DNA of 64,000 bases from Devosia indica (lineage in GTDB: Bacteria; Pseudomonadota; Alphaproteobacteria; Rhizobiales; Devosiaceae): contig NZ_PYVZ01000008.1 in the NCBI RefSeq assembly GCF_003056405.1, positions 1-64,000 of the forward strand, written 5' to 3'. Each line of letters opens with the position of its first letter. The first letter of the stretch is position 1. The notes beneath the pieces were generated by a model that saw nothing but the letters and a program-made list of their open reading frames with translations, made no database searches and was not told the DNA's origin. Shown here in pieces: positions 24,893-34,485 of the stretch. Position numbers and translations under genes: made by a program.

Positions 24893-25594
24893 GCCCGAGA
24901 GGGATATGGACAGCTTGGTCCCGCCGCGCCTGGCTACCCCCCTTTTTCGCCATTGTGCCCATTGCTTTGGAGGCCCGCTCTCCCCGCGTATTGGCCGCTC
25001 CTTTCAGGGAGCACCTATGCTGGCTAAAGGACAAGCATGGGGTGTTTTCGCATCATTGCGATCTGCCATTTGTGGACTAGGCGGTCACCGATTCCGACGT
25101 GTCTTCGCTGGCCAGTTTCCGGGGCGTCCCCCCCCAATCGCGAATACCCTTGGGCGAGCCGGGAAATTCCGTCTGGTCACCGGCGGCCTTGACGGTTTCA
25201 GGGAACGCGGCCTCGATCTCTTGGCACTTGAGCAGTTTCTGTTCTTCTGCACCCATCTTGCAGCGGATATGGGGGATCGGAATGCCTCAGCAGTCCTGGC
25301 GCACGGGATCCATGCTCGATCGGGCCCGAAGGGAAACTAGATACCCAAGAGATGCTCGATCGGGTAGGTGCCGTCGGGCAATCGCAGCTTCGTTGCAGCA
25401 AGACGGCAATGAAGACGCCAGATCACAATATGTCCAGCGTCATGGGCGCATCCGCCGTTGCATTCGACTTGCTGTTTCCGGCTTAGAGAAAGCAGCTATC
25501 GGGACAACAATTCGCACTCTGTCATGTCTGAATTGGGGCTATCAGCGGTCAGCCCGGCTATGTGCGTAGGACGGAATAGCTGCGGCAGCGCCGC
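24893..25594. other. Gene-poor stretch with coding relics
   Basis: About 700 bases hold no intact recognisable gene. On the minus strand two protein-like fragments end at 25077 and 25337, the latter reading up to KLRLPDGTYPIEHLLGI before a TAG. They are separated by stops and frame changes. This looks like decayed coding sequence; I cannot name the original genes. Confidence 0.5.
25077..25256 (-). CDS. Small open frame or gene fragment, 59 residues
   Basis: The frame reads like genuine protein (MGAEEQKLLKCQEIEAAFPE at the start, WGGTPRKLASEDTSESVTA at the end) with charged, amphipathic character. The reading continues upstream of the methionine (IPIPHIRCK) to a TGA, and no convincing ribosome-binding site precedes the ATG at 25256. 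It could be the surviving 3' end of a longer gene. I do not recognise the family. Confidence 0.3.
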   Translation of the reverse strand: MGAEEQKLLKCQEIEAAFPETVKAAGDQTEFPGSPKGIRDWGGTPRKLASEDTSESVTA

Positions 25595-26434
25595 TCATTC
25601 CCTTAGAAACGTTCGCAGTAGGTCGATCTGCTTTTCATCTGTAAGGGTCGGGGCATGGCCGCAGTCAGGGATGGTGACAAGTTCAGGACATGGGCCACGC
25701 ATGCGCATGGCGCTGGCAACGGTCGGCGGCAACACGTCCGATTGTGCACCCCTGATCAGCAGGGTATGCGCCGTCACCGCGTCATAGGCGTTCCAGACAT
25801 CCAGATCGGCCTTGTTCTCGACCATGGTGGAGACGATCGCTGGATCGTAATGCACCGTGACCTGCCCCTTGTCGGTGCGGCGCATTGAGGTATCAACCAT
25901 CCGCCGCCAGAAGCTTTCCGAGTTCTCTCCAAACGGAGCATAGGTGCGCCGCAGCCATGCTTCGTAGTCGGCAATGCTGTCGAAAACCGGCGGATTGCCG
26001 ACATAGTCGGCGATACGCCGGGCGCTGTCATATGGGATATCGGGGCCGACATCGTTGATGACGAGATGGGTGATCCTCTCGCGCAACGGCCCGGCGGCCA
26101 GGGTGATCCCTAGCAATCCGCCCATTGAGGTACCGACCCAGCCAAGTTGATCGATTTCATAATGCTCAAGCATGGCGCTGGTCATCGCGCCATAGGTGGC
26201 AAAGGTATAGTCGGCCGCGCCCCGCCGCGCCCAGGCCGACAGCCCACGACCCAGGGTGTCGGGGCAAAGCACGAGATAATCCGTAGACAGGGCGCGCGCC
26301 GCCTCGTCGAAATCGCGTCCGGTGCGGGCCAGCCCGTGCCACATGACAAGAACCGGATTGGCGCGGTCGCCCCATTCGGTCACGTGCATCTCGAAACCGG
26401 CAGCATCGATATATATGGAGCGAGGAAGCGTCAC
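25595..26434 (-). CDS. Alpha/beta hydrolase in Liv-type transporter operon
   Basis: A 279-residue cytoplasmic alpha/beta hydrolase. The nucleophile elbow is VGTSMGG near residue 103, HGLART near 34 forms the oxyanion region and DCGHAP near 260 supplies the histidine. Its ATG overlaps the stop of the permease gene upstream by 4 bases, so it is the last gene of the leftward transporter operon and presumably acts on the imported molecule. With hydroxybutyrate catabolism encoded divergently, an ester or oligomer of a hydroxy acid is a reasonable substrate guess. Confidence 0.83.
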   Translation of the reverse strand: MTLPRSIYIDAAGFEMHVTEWGDRANPVLVMWHGLARTGRDFDEAARALSTDYLVLCPDTLGRGLSAWARRGAADYTFATYGAMTSAMLEHYEIDQLGWVGTSMGGLLGITLAAGPLRERITHLVINDVGPDIPYDSARRIADYVGNPPVFDSIADYEAWLRRTYAPFGENSESFWRRMVDTSMRRTDKGQVTVHYDPAIVSTMVENKADLDVWNAYDAVTAHTLLIRGAQSDVLPPTVASAMRMRGPCPELVTIPDCGHAPTLTDEKQIDLLRTFLRE

Positions 26435-27558
26435 TTCTGACCTCCCTTGCCCAGCAGGGTGCCCACTATGCCCGAGGGGAAAAAATAGACGAGGAGAATA
26501 AAGCCCAGGCCGAGCCAGAGCAGCCAGCGCTCCGGATTGAGCAGGTCGGGCACCAGCGGCAGATTGCCCGTCGCCTCGGCCCCAAGCGCCATTAGGTCCT
26601 TCAGGTAGTATTGCGCCAGTGTCATCAGCACGACGCCGATGACCGCACCCAGCATCGTTCCCATGCCCCCGATCACCACCATGAGCAATATGTCGATCAT
26701 GATGTCGAAGGACAGCACGACGTCCGGGCCGGTATATTTGAGCCAGACGGCGCGCAGAATCCCGGCGCAGGCCGCGATCCCGGCCGCAATGCAGAAAATG
26801 GTGGTGCGATAGACCACCACGCGATAGCCGATGGCTTCGGCCCGCAACTCGTTCTCGCGAATGGCCTTGAGCACCGACCCCAGCGGCGAGGCGACGATGC
26901 GCATCATCGCCAGGAACAGCACCAGCGCCGAAATGAAGACAAAATAATAGAGCGCGATCTTGCCATTGAGAGGCACACCGAACACGCGCACCGCCTTGCC
27001 TTCGGCATCGCTCAGCAATTCGACAGCCGGCGAAAACAGGCGCGGGATGGAATAGGTGATACCGTCCTCGCCACCGGTGAAGTCCGAAAGCTGGCTGGCC
27101 AGCACCATCATCACCGATGCGGCCGAAAGCGTCACCATGGCAAAAAAGATCGCCTTCACCCGCAGCGAAAGCAGACCGATCAGCAGCGCCAGCACCAGCG
27201 CAGCCACGACGCCGATACCGCCACCGACAAGGATGGACTCCAAACCCGGCCCCATGGTCTTGAGAGCGATGGCCGTGCCATAGGCGCCCAGCCCAAAGAA
27301 CATGGTGTGGGCAAACGATACGATGCCGGTATAGCCGATAAGCAGGTCGTAGCTGGCCACCAGCACGATGAACACGCAGATGCGGGCGGCCACCTCCTGG
27401 CTGCGCACATCGGGAAACAGGAACGGCGCCAGCGCCAAAGCCAACCCGATCAGCGCGACCGCGCCATAGACGATCACGCGGCCGGGCCAGTTGGCGGAAA
27501 TTGCCGATCCAGGCACGGGCTTGGACGCAAGGGCGGAACTGTTGTGTACCATGCTCAT
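26431..27558 (-). CDS. Branched-chain-type ABC permease (LivM-like), left operon
   Basis: A 375-residue permease of the LivM group, second membrane subunit of the importer. Family marks are GYTGIVSFAHTMFFGLGAYG near residue 75, SLRVKAIFFAMVTLS, TGGEDGIT and GGMGTMLGAVIG. I set the start at the ATG at 27558 (GAGGCGG just upstream), 7 bases after the LivH stop; the frame is open further upstream but lacks conservation there. It overlaps the hydrolase start. Confidence 0.88.
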   Translation of the reverse strand: MSMVHNSSALASKPVPGSAISANWPGRVIVYGAVALIGLALALAPFLFPDVRSQEVAARICVFIVLVASYDLLIGYTGIVSFAHTMFFGLGAYGTAIALKTMGPGLESILVGGGIGVVAALVLALLIGLLSLRVKAIFFAMVTLSAASVMMVLASQLSDFTGGEDGITYSIPRLFSPAVELLSDAEGKAVRVFGVPLNGKIALYYFVFISALVLFLAMMRIVASPLGSVLKAIRENELRAEAIGYRVVVYRTTIFCIAAGIAACAGILRAVWLKYTGPDVVLSFDIMIDILLMVVIGGMGTMLGAVIGVVLMTLAQYYLKDLMALGAEATGNLPLVPDLLNPERWLLWLGLGFILLVYFFPSGIVGTLLGKGGQK

Positions 27559-27565
27559 TTCCGCC

Positions 27566-28585
27566 TCACCGCTTGACCGCCGGCAGCAGCCCATAGGGCC
27601 GCCAGAGCAGGATCGCCATCATCAAGAGCATGTTGGAGGCCAGCGCCATCTTGGGGACGAGGAAGGCCACATAGTTCGCCATCAGTCCGACCAGAAGCGC
27701 TCCCAGCAGCGATCCCTGGATTGACCCCAGCCCGCCGATGATGACGACGATGAAGACCAGGATCATCATCTCCGAGCCGAGCGCCGCCGTGATCAAGCCC
27801 TGATAACCGGCCCACATGGCTCCACCCATGGCCGCCAGCGCCGAACCGGCCATGAACACCAGAATGAACAACCGGTCGATACGAAAGCCCAGCGCCTCGA
27901 CCATTTCGCGGTTCTCCACACCCGCCCGGATCAGCAATCCGAGCCGCGTGCGGTTGAGAACCAGGTACATGGCGACATAGACCACAAGGCCCAGCAGGAA
28001 TGCGAAGATGCGGTAGATCTCGACCGAGACACCGGCAAACACGATCGAGCCGGTTAGAACTGCCGGGCGCGGCACTGGAATGGGCGCACCGCCCCAGATA
28101 AGCAGCACCAGTTCCTCAGCCACGATCAGCGCGCCGACGGTAATCAGGATCTGCCGCAAGTGATCCTGGTATACCGGCTTGATCACCACCCGTTCGAAGA
28201 ACCAGCCGGCCAGCGCCCCAAATATGGTCGCCGCCGCGATGGCCAGCAGCAAGCCGGCCAGATTGAGCGCGGGGTTACCCCCCGTGACCCAGAAACCGAG
28301 CCAGGCCAGCACGGTGGCGCCGACAAAGGCCCCCGCCGTCGCAAAGGCGGAATGGCCGAAATTGAGCACGTCCATCAGCCCGAAAATCAGCGAGAGCCCC
28401 GAAGCCATCAGAAAGATCATCATGCCCATGGCAAGGCCTGCAATCGTCAGGGTCGCCCAGGTCGAGGGCTGCCCAATCAGCACAAAAGCAATGAAGGCCA
28501 GCACGACCGGCAGCAGCATCACACCGCCGAAACGGTCGATGCCGGCGCTCATGCGGGTCCGAAAAGGAATGGAAGTATCGCTCAT
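27566..28585 (-). CDS. Branched-chain-type ABC permease (LivH-like), left operon
   Basis: A 339-residue LivH-type permease. The diagnostic segment SGLSLIFGLMDVLNFGHSAFATAGAF is present near residues 62-87 and the C-terminal GGLGSIQGSLLGALLVG near 285. It carries a longer N-terminus than classical LivH. It lies 7 bases behind the LivF-type ATPase gene and 7 bases ahead of the LivM gene. Together with the ATPases and the receptor this is a complete five-part importer. Confidence 0.88.
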   Translation of the reverse strand: MSDTSIPFRTRMSAGIDRFGGVMLLPVVLAFIAFVLIGQPSTWATLTIAGLAMGMMIFLMASGLSLIFGLMDVLNFGHSAFATAGAFVGATVLAWLGFWVTGGNPALNLAGLLLAIAAATIFGALAGWFFERVVIKPVYQDHLRQILITVGALIVAEELVLLIWGGAPIPVPRPAVLTGSIVFAGVSVEIYRIFAFLLGLVVYVAMYLVLNRTRLGLLIRAGVENREMVEALGFRIDRLFILVFMAGSALAAMGGAMWAGYQGLITAALGSEMMILVFIVVIIGGLGSIQGSLLGALLVGLMANYVAFLVPKMALASNMLLMMAILLWRPYGLLPAVKR

Positions 28586-28592
28586 GTCGTCC

Positions 28593-29309
28593 TCAATGGG
28601 CTTCCAGCGAGAGGCTGAGGAAGCGGCTTTGCAAGGCCGCGTCCTCCGCCAGCTCGGTCATGCTGCCGCGATGCACGATGCGCCCGTCATCGATCACCGC
28701 CACGGTCTGGCCCAGCGCCTTGGCGAAGTGAAAATTCTGCTCGACCAGCAGGATCGTGGTCTCCTCGGCGATCTCGCGAAACGCGGCGATCATGTTGCGG
28801 ATAATCGAGGGCGCCAGCCCCTTGGTCGGCTCATCGATCAAAATCAGGTCGCGCTTCTCGATAATGGCGCGGGAAACCGCCAGCATCTGCTTTTGCCCGC
28901 CAGAGAGCGCATGCGCCGGCTTTTGCCAGAACTGCTTGATCGCGGGGAAGATGGCATGGATGCGTTCAAGCCGCTCGGTGTCGAAGCTGCCGTCATGGGT
29001 GGCAAGGCGCATATTCTCTTCCACCGTCAAGCCACCGAAAATGCCCATATTCTCCGGCACGAAGGCAATGCCGAGCCGCGCAATATCGGGGGTGCCGAGC
29101 TGGGCAATGTCCTGCCCGCGAAACTGGATCGTCCCAAGCCGAGACTTCCACAATCCCATGATGGTGCGCAGCGTGGTGGTCTTGCCCGCACCATTGCGGC
29201 CCAAAATGACATGCACCCCACCCTCGGGGATATCCAGGCTCACCCCATGCAGCACCTGATATTGGGCGATATTGGTATGGACGCCCTCAAGGCGAAGGAT
29301 GGCCGACAT
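28593..29309 (-). CDS. ABC ATPase (LivF-like), left operon
   Basis: A 238-residue ATPase of the LivF type. Motifs: Walker A GRNGAGKTT, signature LSGGQKQM, Walker B LILIDEPTKGLAP, switch LVEQNFHFA. The ATG at 29309 shares a base with the TGA of the LivG gene (TGATG), indicating translational coupling; a GTG one codon upstream is possible. Confidence 0.9.
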   Translation of the reverse strand: MSAILRLEGVHTNIAQYQVLHGVSLDIPEGGVHVILGRNGAGKTTTLRTIMGLWKSRLGTIQFRGQDIAQLGTPDIARLGIAFVPENMGIFGGLTVEENMRLATHDGSFDTERLERIHAIFPAIKQFWQKPAHALSGGQKQMLAVSRAIIEKRDLILIDEPTKGLAPSIIRNMIAAFREIAEETTILLVEQNFHFAKALGQTVAVIDDGRIVHRGSMTELAEDAALQSRFLSLSLEAH

Positions 29310-30079
29310 CACGCCACCTCATCGGCACCGGTGCCGAGATAGATGTCGCGGACCAGCGCCAAATCCATCACCTCGGCCGGATCGCCATCGGCAACCAGTT
29401 CGCCATTGTGCAGCACCACAATGCGGTCCGCCAAAGCGCGCACCACATCCATCTTGTGCTCGACCAGCAGGATCGTCCGCGAAGCGTCCTCCTTGATCCG
29501 TGCGATGAGATCGAGGATCACCGGCGCTTCGTCCACCGACATGCCGGCGGTTGGCTCGTCGAACATGAAAATATCCGGCTCCATGGCCAGCAGCATCGCC
29601 ACCTCAAGCTTGCGCTGATCCCCATGTGGCAAGGCCGCCGCCGGCAGTTGTGCCACTGCGGCAAGATTGGTCTGCTCAAGAAAATGCATTGCTTTCTCGG
29701 CCAGGCCCGACAGCGCCGCTGTCCTCTTGAACATGCGATGTCCCTGCCGTGCCTTGCCCTGCACCGACAGCCGCACATTCTCGAACACCGACAGCTTGGG
29801 AAACAGATTGGTCAACTGAAACGCACGGCCAATACCGGCCCGCGCCCGCTGCGAAGGCGAGAGCGTCGTAATGTCCCGCTCGCCCAGGAAGATGCGGCCC
29901 CGGGTGGGGCGGAGCTGCCCCGAAACCAGGTTGAACCAGGTCGTCTTGCCCGCGCCATTCGGCCCCACGATCACCGTCAGCTCGCCGGGATGAAAGGCGC
30001 AGCTAACGCTATTGACCGCGGCATGACCGCCGAAATGGATCGACAAGTTTTCGGTTCGGATCGAAGGCGATGTGGACAA
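29309..30079 (-). CDS. ABC ATPase (LivG-like), left operon
   Basis: A 256-residue ATPase of the LivG type, longer at the C-terminus than LivF (NGELVADGDPAEVM, RDIYLGTG). Motifs: Walker A GPNGAGKTT, a Q-loop in RAFQLTNLFPKLSV, Walker B IFMFDEPTAGMS, switch LVEHKMD. The signature motif is degenerate (LPHGDQRKLE in place of LSxGQ), still with GxQRxLE. Starts at a TTG with GGGGAACAGA in front. It is separated by a GC-rich hairpin from the receptor gene upstream. Confidence 0.88.
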   Translation of the reverse strand: MSTSPSIRTENLSIHFGGHAAVNSVSCAFHPGELTVIVGPNGAGKTTWFNLVSGQLRPTRGRIFLGERDITTLSPSQRARAGIGRAFQLTNLFPKLSVFENVRLSVQGKARQGHRMFKRTAALSGLAEKAMHFLEQTNLAAVAQLPAAALPHGDQRKLEVAMLLAMEPDIFMFDEPTAGMSVDEAPVILDLIARIKEDASRTILLVEHKMDVVRALADRIVVLHNGELVADGDPAEVMDLALVRDIYLGTGADEVA

Positions 30080-30105
30080 ATCTGTTCCCCGCGCAATTGA
30101 AGCGT

Positions 30106-30131
30106 CCGGCGAGGAGGAGGGCCCCCGCCGG
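30106..30131 (-). other. GC-rich stem-loop between receptor and ATPase genes
   Basis: CCGGCG at 30106-30111 pairs with CGCCGG at 30126-30131, between the receptor stop (30162) and the LivG start (30079). It may let the receptor be made in excess over the membrane components by partial termination or mRNA protection. A similar structure follows the right-operon receptor. Confidence 0.4.
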
Positions 30132-30161
30132 GCGCATCGTCAAGCCTGCAACACGCGCAGC

Positions 30162-31355
30162 CTATTCCTGGTTGTTGCGGCCGATCGGGATATCCATCTC
30201 GTCCGGCTCGATCACCCGCACCAGCTCGGGAATGGCCCAGTCCACGCCATCCTCAACCTTGATCTTGAAGTGATACATGGCCTGGAGCGCCTGATGGTCC
30301 TCGGGGCGGAAGGTCATGGTGCCCTTGGGCGTCTCGAAGCTCATCCCTTCCATGGTCTCGATCAGCGTCTCGGTTTCCCAGTCGGGGGCCGTTTCCAGCG
30401 CTTTGACAATGGCCATGGCCGAAGCCATGCCGCCAGCGGTGAAGAAGTCCGGCGGCGTGCCGAAACGGGCCATATGCTCCTCGACCAGCCAGTCGTTCAC
30501 GGCATTGTCTGGGGCTTCGTAATAATAATAGATCGCCCCTTCCATGCCCGGCACCTGCTTGTAGGCGGCCAGCGCCGGCAGGATATTGCCGCCGGTCGAC
30601 AGCTCGATCTCGAAGCGCCCCGGATCGGCCGACGCCAGCGGCGTCATGGCGTCGATACCCGCCACGTAGATCATGATCACCTTGCGGCCCGGCTGGTCCT
30701 TGAGCGCGTTGAACAATCGCTCGATGGTGGCGGTGAAGTCGGTGGTCTGTTGCGGCACATATTCCTCGGCCACCAGATTAGCGCCCGTTCCCTCAAGTGC
30801 GCTCTTGAAAGCCGCAACGCCGTCGCGGCCAAAGGCATAGTCCTGCGCCAGGGTCGCCACATATAGGTTCTCGTCCGGTGCCAGCGCCAGCGCTTGGGCT
30901 TGCATGTCCATCGACGAATTGCGCGAGGTCTTGAACACATAGCGGTTGGAATCCGGCCCGGTCAGGCCATCGGCCACGGCCGGCTCGACCAGCAGGATGC
31001 GCTCATATTCCTCGGCCACCGGCAGCATGGACAGCGCCACGCCCGAGGAGGTGTCACCCACCGCGATCAGCGCATCATCGTCGCCATAGGCTTCCGCCAG
31101 CAGCGCCCGGGCAATGTCGGGCTTGAACTGGGTGTCCTTGATGATCAGTTCGATGGGCTTGCCCTTGACCTCCATCGTGCCATTGGTGGCGTATTCGAGA
31201 CCCATTTCGAAGCCCGTATGGGTCTGCTTGGAATAGGCCTCCAGCGGGGAGCCCGAAAGCCCGTGCAGCAGCGCAATGCGCGCCGCATCCTGGGCAAAGG
31301 CCGCACCACTCAGCGCCGTCGAAATAGCCAAGGCGGCCAATATCGTCTTCATCAT
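30162..31355 (-). CDS. ABC substrate-binding protein, branched-chain type, left operon
   Basis: Periplasmic receptor of 397 residues with a Sec signal peptide (MMKTILAALAISTALSGAAF, cleavage after AFAQ). The mature part has the type-I periplasmic fold of the Leu/Ile/Val receptor family: HGLSGSPLEAYSKQTHTGFEMG, LIIKDTQFKPDIARAL, TLAQDYAFGRDGVAAF. The ATG at 31355 follows GGGAGGAAAA. It is not close to any classical amino-acid receptor by eye, and its genetic context suggests a carboxylic acid or its ester. It is first in the leftward operon, divergent from the PAS-LuxR gene. Confidence 0.87.
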   Translation of the reverse strand: MMKTILAALAISTALSGAAFAQDAARIALLHGLSGSPLEAYSKQTHTGFEMGLEYATNGTMEVKGKPIELIIKDTQFKPDIARALLAEAYGDDDALIAVGDTSSGVALSMLPVAEEYERILLVEPAVADGLTGPDSNRYVFKTSRNSSMDMQAQALALAPDENLYVATLAQDYAFGRDGVAAFKSALEGTGANLVAEEYVPQQTTDFTATIERLFNALKDQPGRKVIMIYVAGIDAMTPLASADPGRFEIELSTGGNILPALAAYKQVPGMEGAIYYYYEAPDNAVNDWLVEEHMARFGTPPDFFTAGGMASAMAIVKALETAPDWETETLIETMEGMSFETPKGTMTFRPEDHQALQAMYHFKIKVEDGVDWAIPELVRVIEPDEMDIPIGRNNQE

Positions 31356-31429
31356 TTTTCCTCCCTCAACAGGTTTTGCCAAGGCACTGCGCGCCCGAAC
31401 CAACCCTATGCAATCCTTGTGAGAATCGT

Positions 31430-31446
31430 GCATCCGGTCTGTCCGG
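31430..31446. promoter_or_regulatory. CCGG-rich motif shared with the bdhA upstream region
   Basis: GCATCCGG at 31430-31437 followed by TGTCCGG at 31440-31446 sits in the divergent space before the left operon and the PAS-LuxR gene. The same elements, GCATCCGG at 33539 and TGTCCGG at 33563, occur in front of the sigma-54 promoter of the right operon. Probably a binding site of one of the two encoded regulators. Confidence 0.4.
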
Positions 31447-31568
31447 TCACACTTCCCTCCTCCGGTTCACCCCGGCATGCCGATTTCGGCTTTGACTGGC
31501 GCGGAGCGAATTGGTCTCTATTATCCCCGTGCTCCTGAAGCTCGGACAATACCGTAGAAACACACCAC

Positions 31569-32126
31569 ATGATCGATCCCCACGACCTCAGCGTCATAGC
31601 CTTTCAGAACGCGCCGATCGGCTTGGTGGTCACCGAGAGCCGCGTCATCAAGGGATGCAATCCGGCCTTTGCCGAGATGTTCGGCTTTGCTGTCGAGGAG
31701 TTGCTGGAGCAGTCCTTCGCCATCCTCTATCCCTCCATGGAGGAATTCGAGCGCATTCGCGATGTCGGGGTGGAGCCGCTCAAGCGGACCAACCGCTATT
31801 CGGACGAACGCATCATGGCCCGCAAGAACGGCACCCTGTTCTGGTGCCGCGTGCGCGGCCATTCCCTGACCCGGGACGATGACCCGCTGCGTCGCGCTGT
31901 CTGGAGCTTTGCCGATCTCTCCGAAACGCGCAACGTGCTCAACCTCTCCGGACGCGAGCGGCAGATCGTCATGCATCTGGGCGAAGGCCGCACCTCCAAG
32001 GAGATTGCCCGCACGCTCGACATCTCGCCCCGCACCGTCGAAAGCTACCGCGCCCGGCTGCTCAAGAAATACAATGCGCACAACGTGGCCGAGCTGCTCT
32101 CCCATCTCAGCTCGATGCCCGGTTGA
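31569..32126 (+). CDS. PAS-LuxR-type transcriptional regulator
   Basis: A 185-residue regulator. The N-terminal PAS domain covers about 8-120 (FQNAPIGLVVTES, CNPAFAEMFGF, RMARKNGTLFWCRV-like core). The C-terminal LuxR helix-turn-helix spans about 124-180 (LSGREREIVMHLGEG-like segment, SKEIARTLDISPRTVESYRARLLKKY). It lacks a receiver domain, so it should sense a ligand or redox state through PAS. Its stop overlaps the frame of the next regulator, and the two genes form a regulatory pair lying exactly between two divergent importer operons. Confidence 0.88.
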   Translation: MIDPHDLSVIAFQNAPIGLVVTESRVIKGCNPAFAEMFGFAVEELLEQSFAILYPSMEEFERIRDVGVEPLKRTNRYSDERIMARKNGTLFWCRVRGHSLTRDDDPLRRAVWSFADLSETRNVLNLSGRERQIVMHLGEGRTSKEIARTLDISPRTVESYRARLLKKYNAHNVAELLSHLSSMPG

Positions 32127-32131
32127 TCGGC

Positions 32132-33532
<1,401 letters not shown>

Positions 33533-33550
33533 GAGGTAGCATCCGGCTTT

Positions 33551-33588
33551 CCGGACAAAATCTGTCCGGCGCGTCCGGGCAACCGGAC
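33551..33588. promoter_or_regulatory. Upstream activating sequence: two CCGGAC palindromes
   Basis: Palindrome 1 is CCGGACA-N5-TGTCCGG at 33551-33569, perfect over 7+7. Palindrome 2 is GTCCGG-N4-CCGGAC at 33573-33588. Both lie 45-100 bases upstream of the sigma-54 element, the usual place for enhancer-binding-protein sites. Confidence 0.7.
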
Positions 33589-33632
33589 AAAGTCACCTGA
33601 ACGAAATGCCGAGAACGCAGGGAATCCGGCAC

Positions 33633-33648
33633 TGGCACGCTTCGTGCA
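33633..33648 (+). promoter_or_regulatory. Sigma-54 (RpoN) promoter, -24/-12
   Basis: TGGCACG-N4-GTGCA matches the RpoN consensus TGGCACG-N4-TTGCA at all but one position, with GG and GC exactly in register. Transcription should start about 12 bases after the GC, near 33659, leaving a leader of about 45 bases before the GTG start of the dehydrogenase gene. Confidence 0.82.
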
Positions 33649-33705
33649 ACCTCTTGCCCAACAACAACGGCCACAAGGCCGAGGACAGGGTGGAGGCAAG
33701 GGATC

Positions 33706-34485
33706 GTGTCAAAGCGCGTTGCGCTGGTGACGGGATCGACGAGCGGTATTGGGCTCGCGATCGCGCATAAATTTGCTCAGCTAAACTATTGCGTTGCGCT
33801 CAACAGCTTTGAGCGCGCTGCAGACCATGCTGGTCTGATCGGTGAGCTCGATGCCTTGGGCACCGGCGAGATCGCCTATTTCCCGGCAGACCTGTCCGAT
33901 TCATCCGCCAGCCGGGCATTGGCTGAAGCGGTGATTGCCCGTTTCGGCCAGATCGATGTGCTGGTGAACAATGCTGGAATCCAGAAGGTCGCGCCAATTG
34001 AGGATTTCTCCGATGAGGACTGGCGGCGCATCGTATCAGTGAGCCTGGATTCGGCCTTCCATGCCATCCGCACCTGCCTGCCCGGCATGACCGAACGGGG
34101 CTGGGGCCGCATCATCAATATCGCCTCGGCCCATGGCCTGCGCGCCTCCCCCTTCAAATCGGCCTATGTCGCCACCAAGCACGCCGTTGTCGGCCTCACC
34201 AAGACCGTGGCGCTTGAAGCCGCTGAGAAGGGTGTCACCGTAAACGCCATCTGCCCCGGCTATGTTTGGACGCCCCTTGTGGCCAGACAGGTCGCCGACC
34301 AGGCTCGCGTCCACGGCCTTACCGAAGACGAGGTGATCCGTCAGGTCATTCTGGCGCCCCAGCCGACCAAGCAATTCGTGCAGCCCGAAGAGATCGCCGA
34401 AATGGCAGCCTATCTCTGCTCGGACTGGGCCCGCTCGATCACCGGCTCGACCATTTCCATCGACGGAGGCTGGACCGCCAAATGA
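33706..34485 (+). CDS. bdhA: D-3-hydroxybutyrate dehydrogenase
   Basis: Oxidises D-3-hydroxybutyrate to acetoacetate with NAD+. A classical short-chain dehydrogenase of 259 residues: cofactor motif TGSTSGIG at 10-17, NNAG at 88-91, catalytic S141, Y154 and K158. The four residues that bind the substrate carboxylate in known 3-hydroxybutyrate dehydrogenases are all present with family spacing: Q93, H143, K151 and Q195. This makes the assignment firm beyond generic SDR. GTG start with GGAGG and AAGGG upstream. First gene behind the sigma-54 promoter; its stop overlaps the next start (ATGA). Confidence 0.93.
   Translation: MSKRVALVTGSTSGIGLAIAHKFAQLNYCVALNSFERAADHAGLIGELDALGTGEIAYFPADLSDSSASRALAEAVIARFGQIDVLVNNAGIQKVAPIEDFSDEDWRRIVSVSLDSAFHAIRTCLPGMTERGWGRIINIASAHGLRASPFKSAYVATKHAVVGLTKTVALEAAEKGVTVNAICPGYVWTPLVARQVADQARVHGLTEDEVIRQVILAPQPTKQFVQPEEIAEMAAYLCSDWARSITGSTISIDGGWTAK

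Noticed and set aside
31409..31424. A second, leftward sigma-54 promoter before the left-operon receptor
   Set aside because: The -12 part (TTGCA) and spacing are right, but the -24 element lacks the invariant GG, so it is too weak to call.
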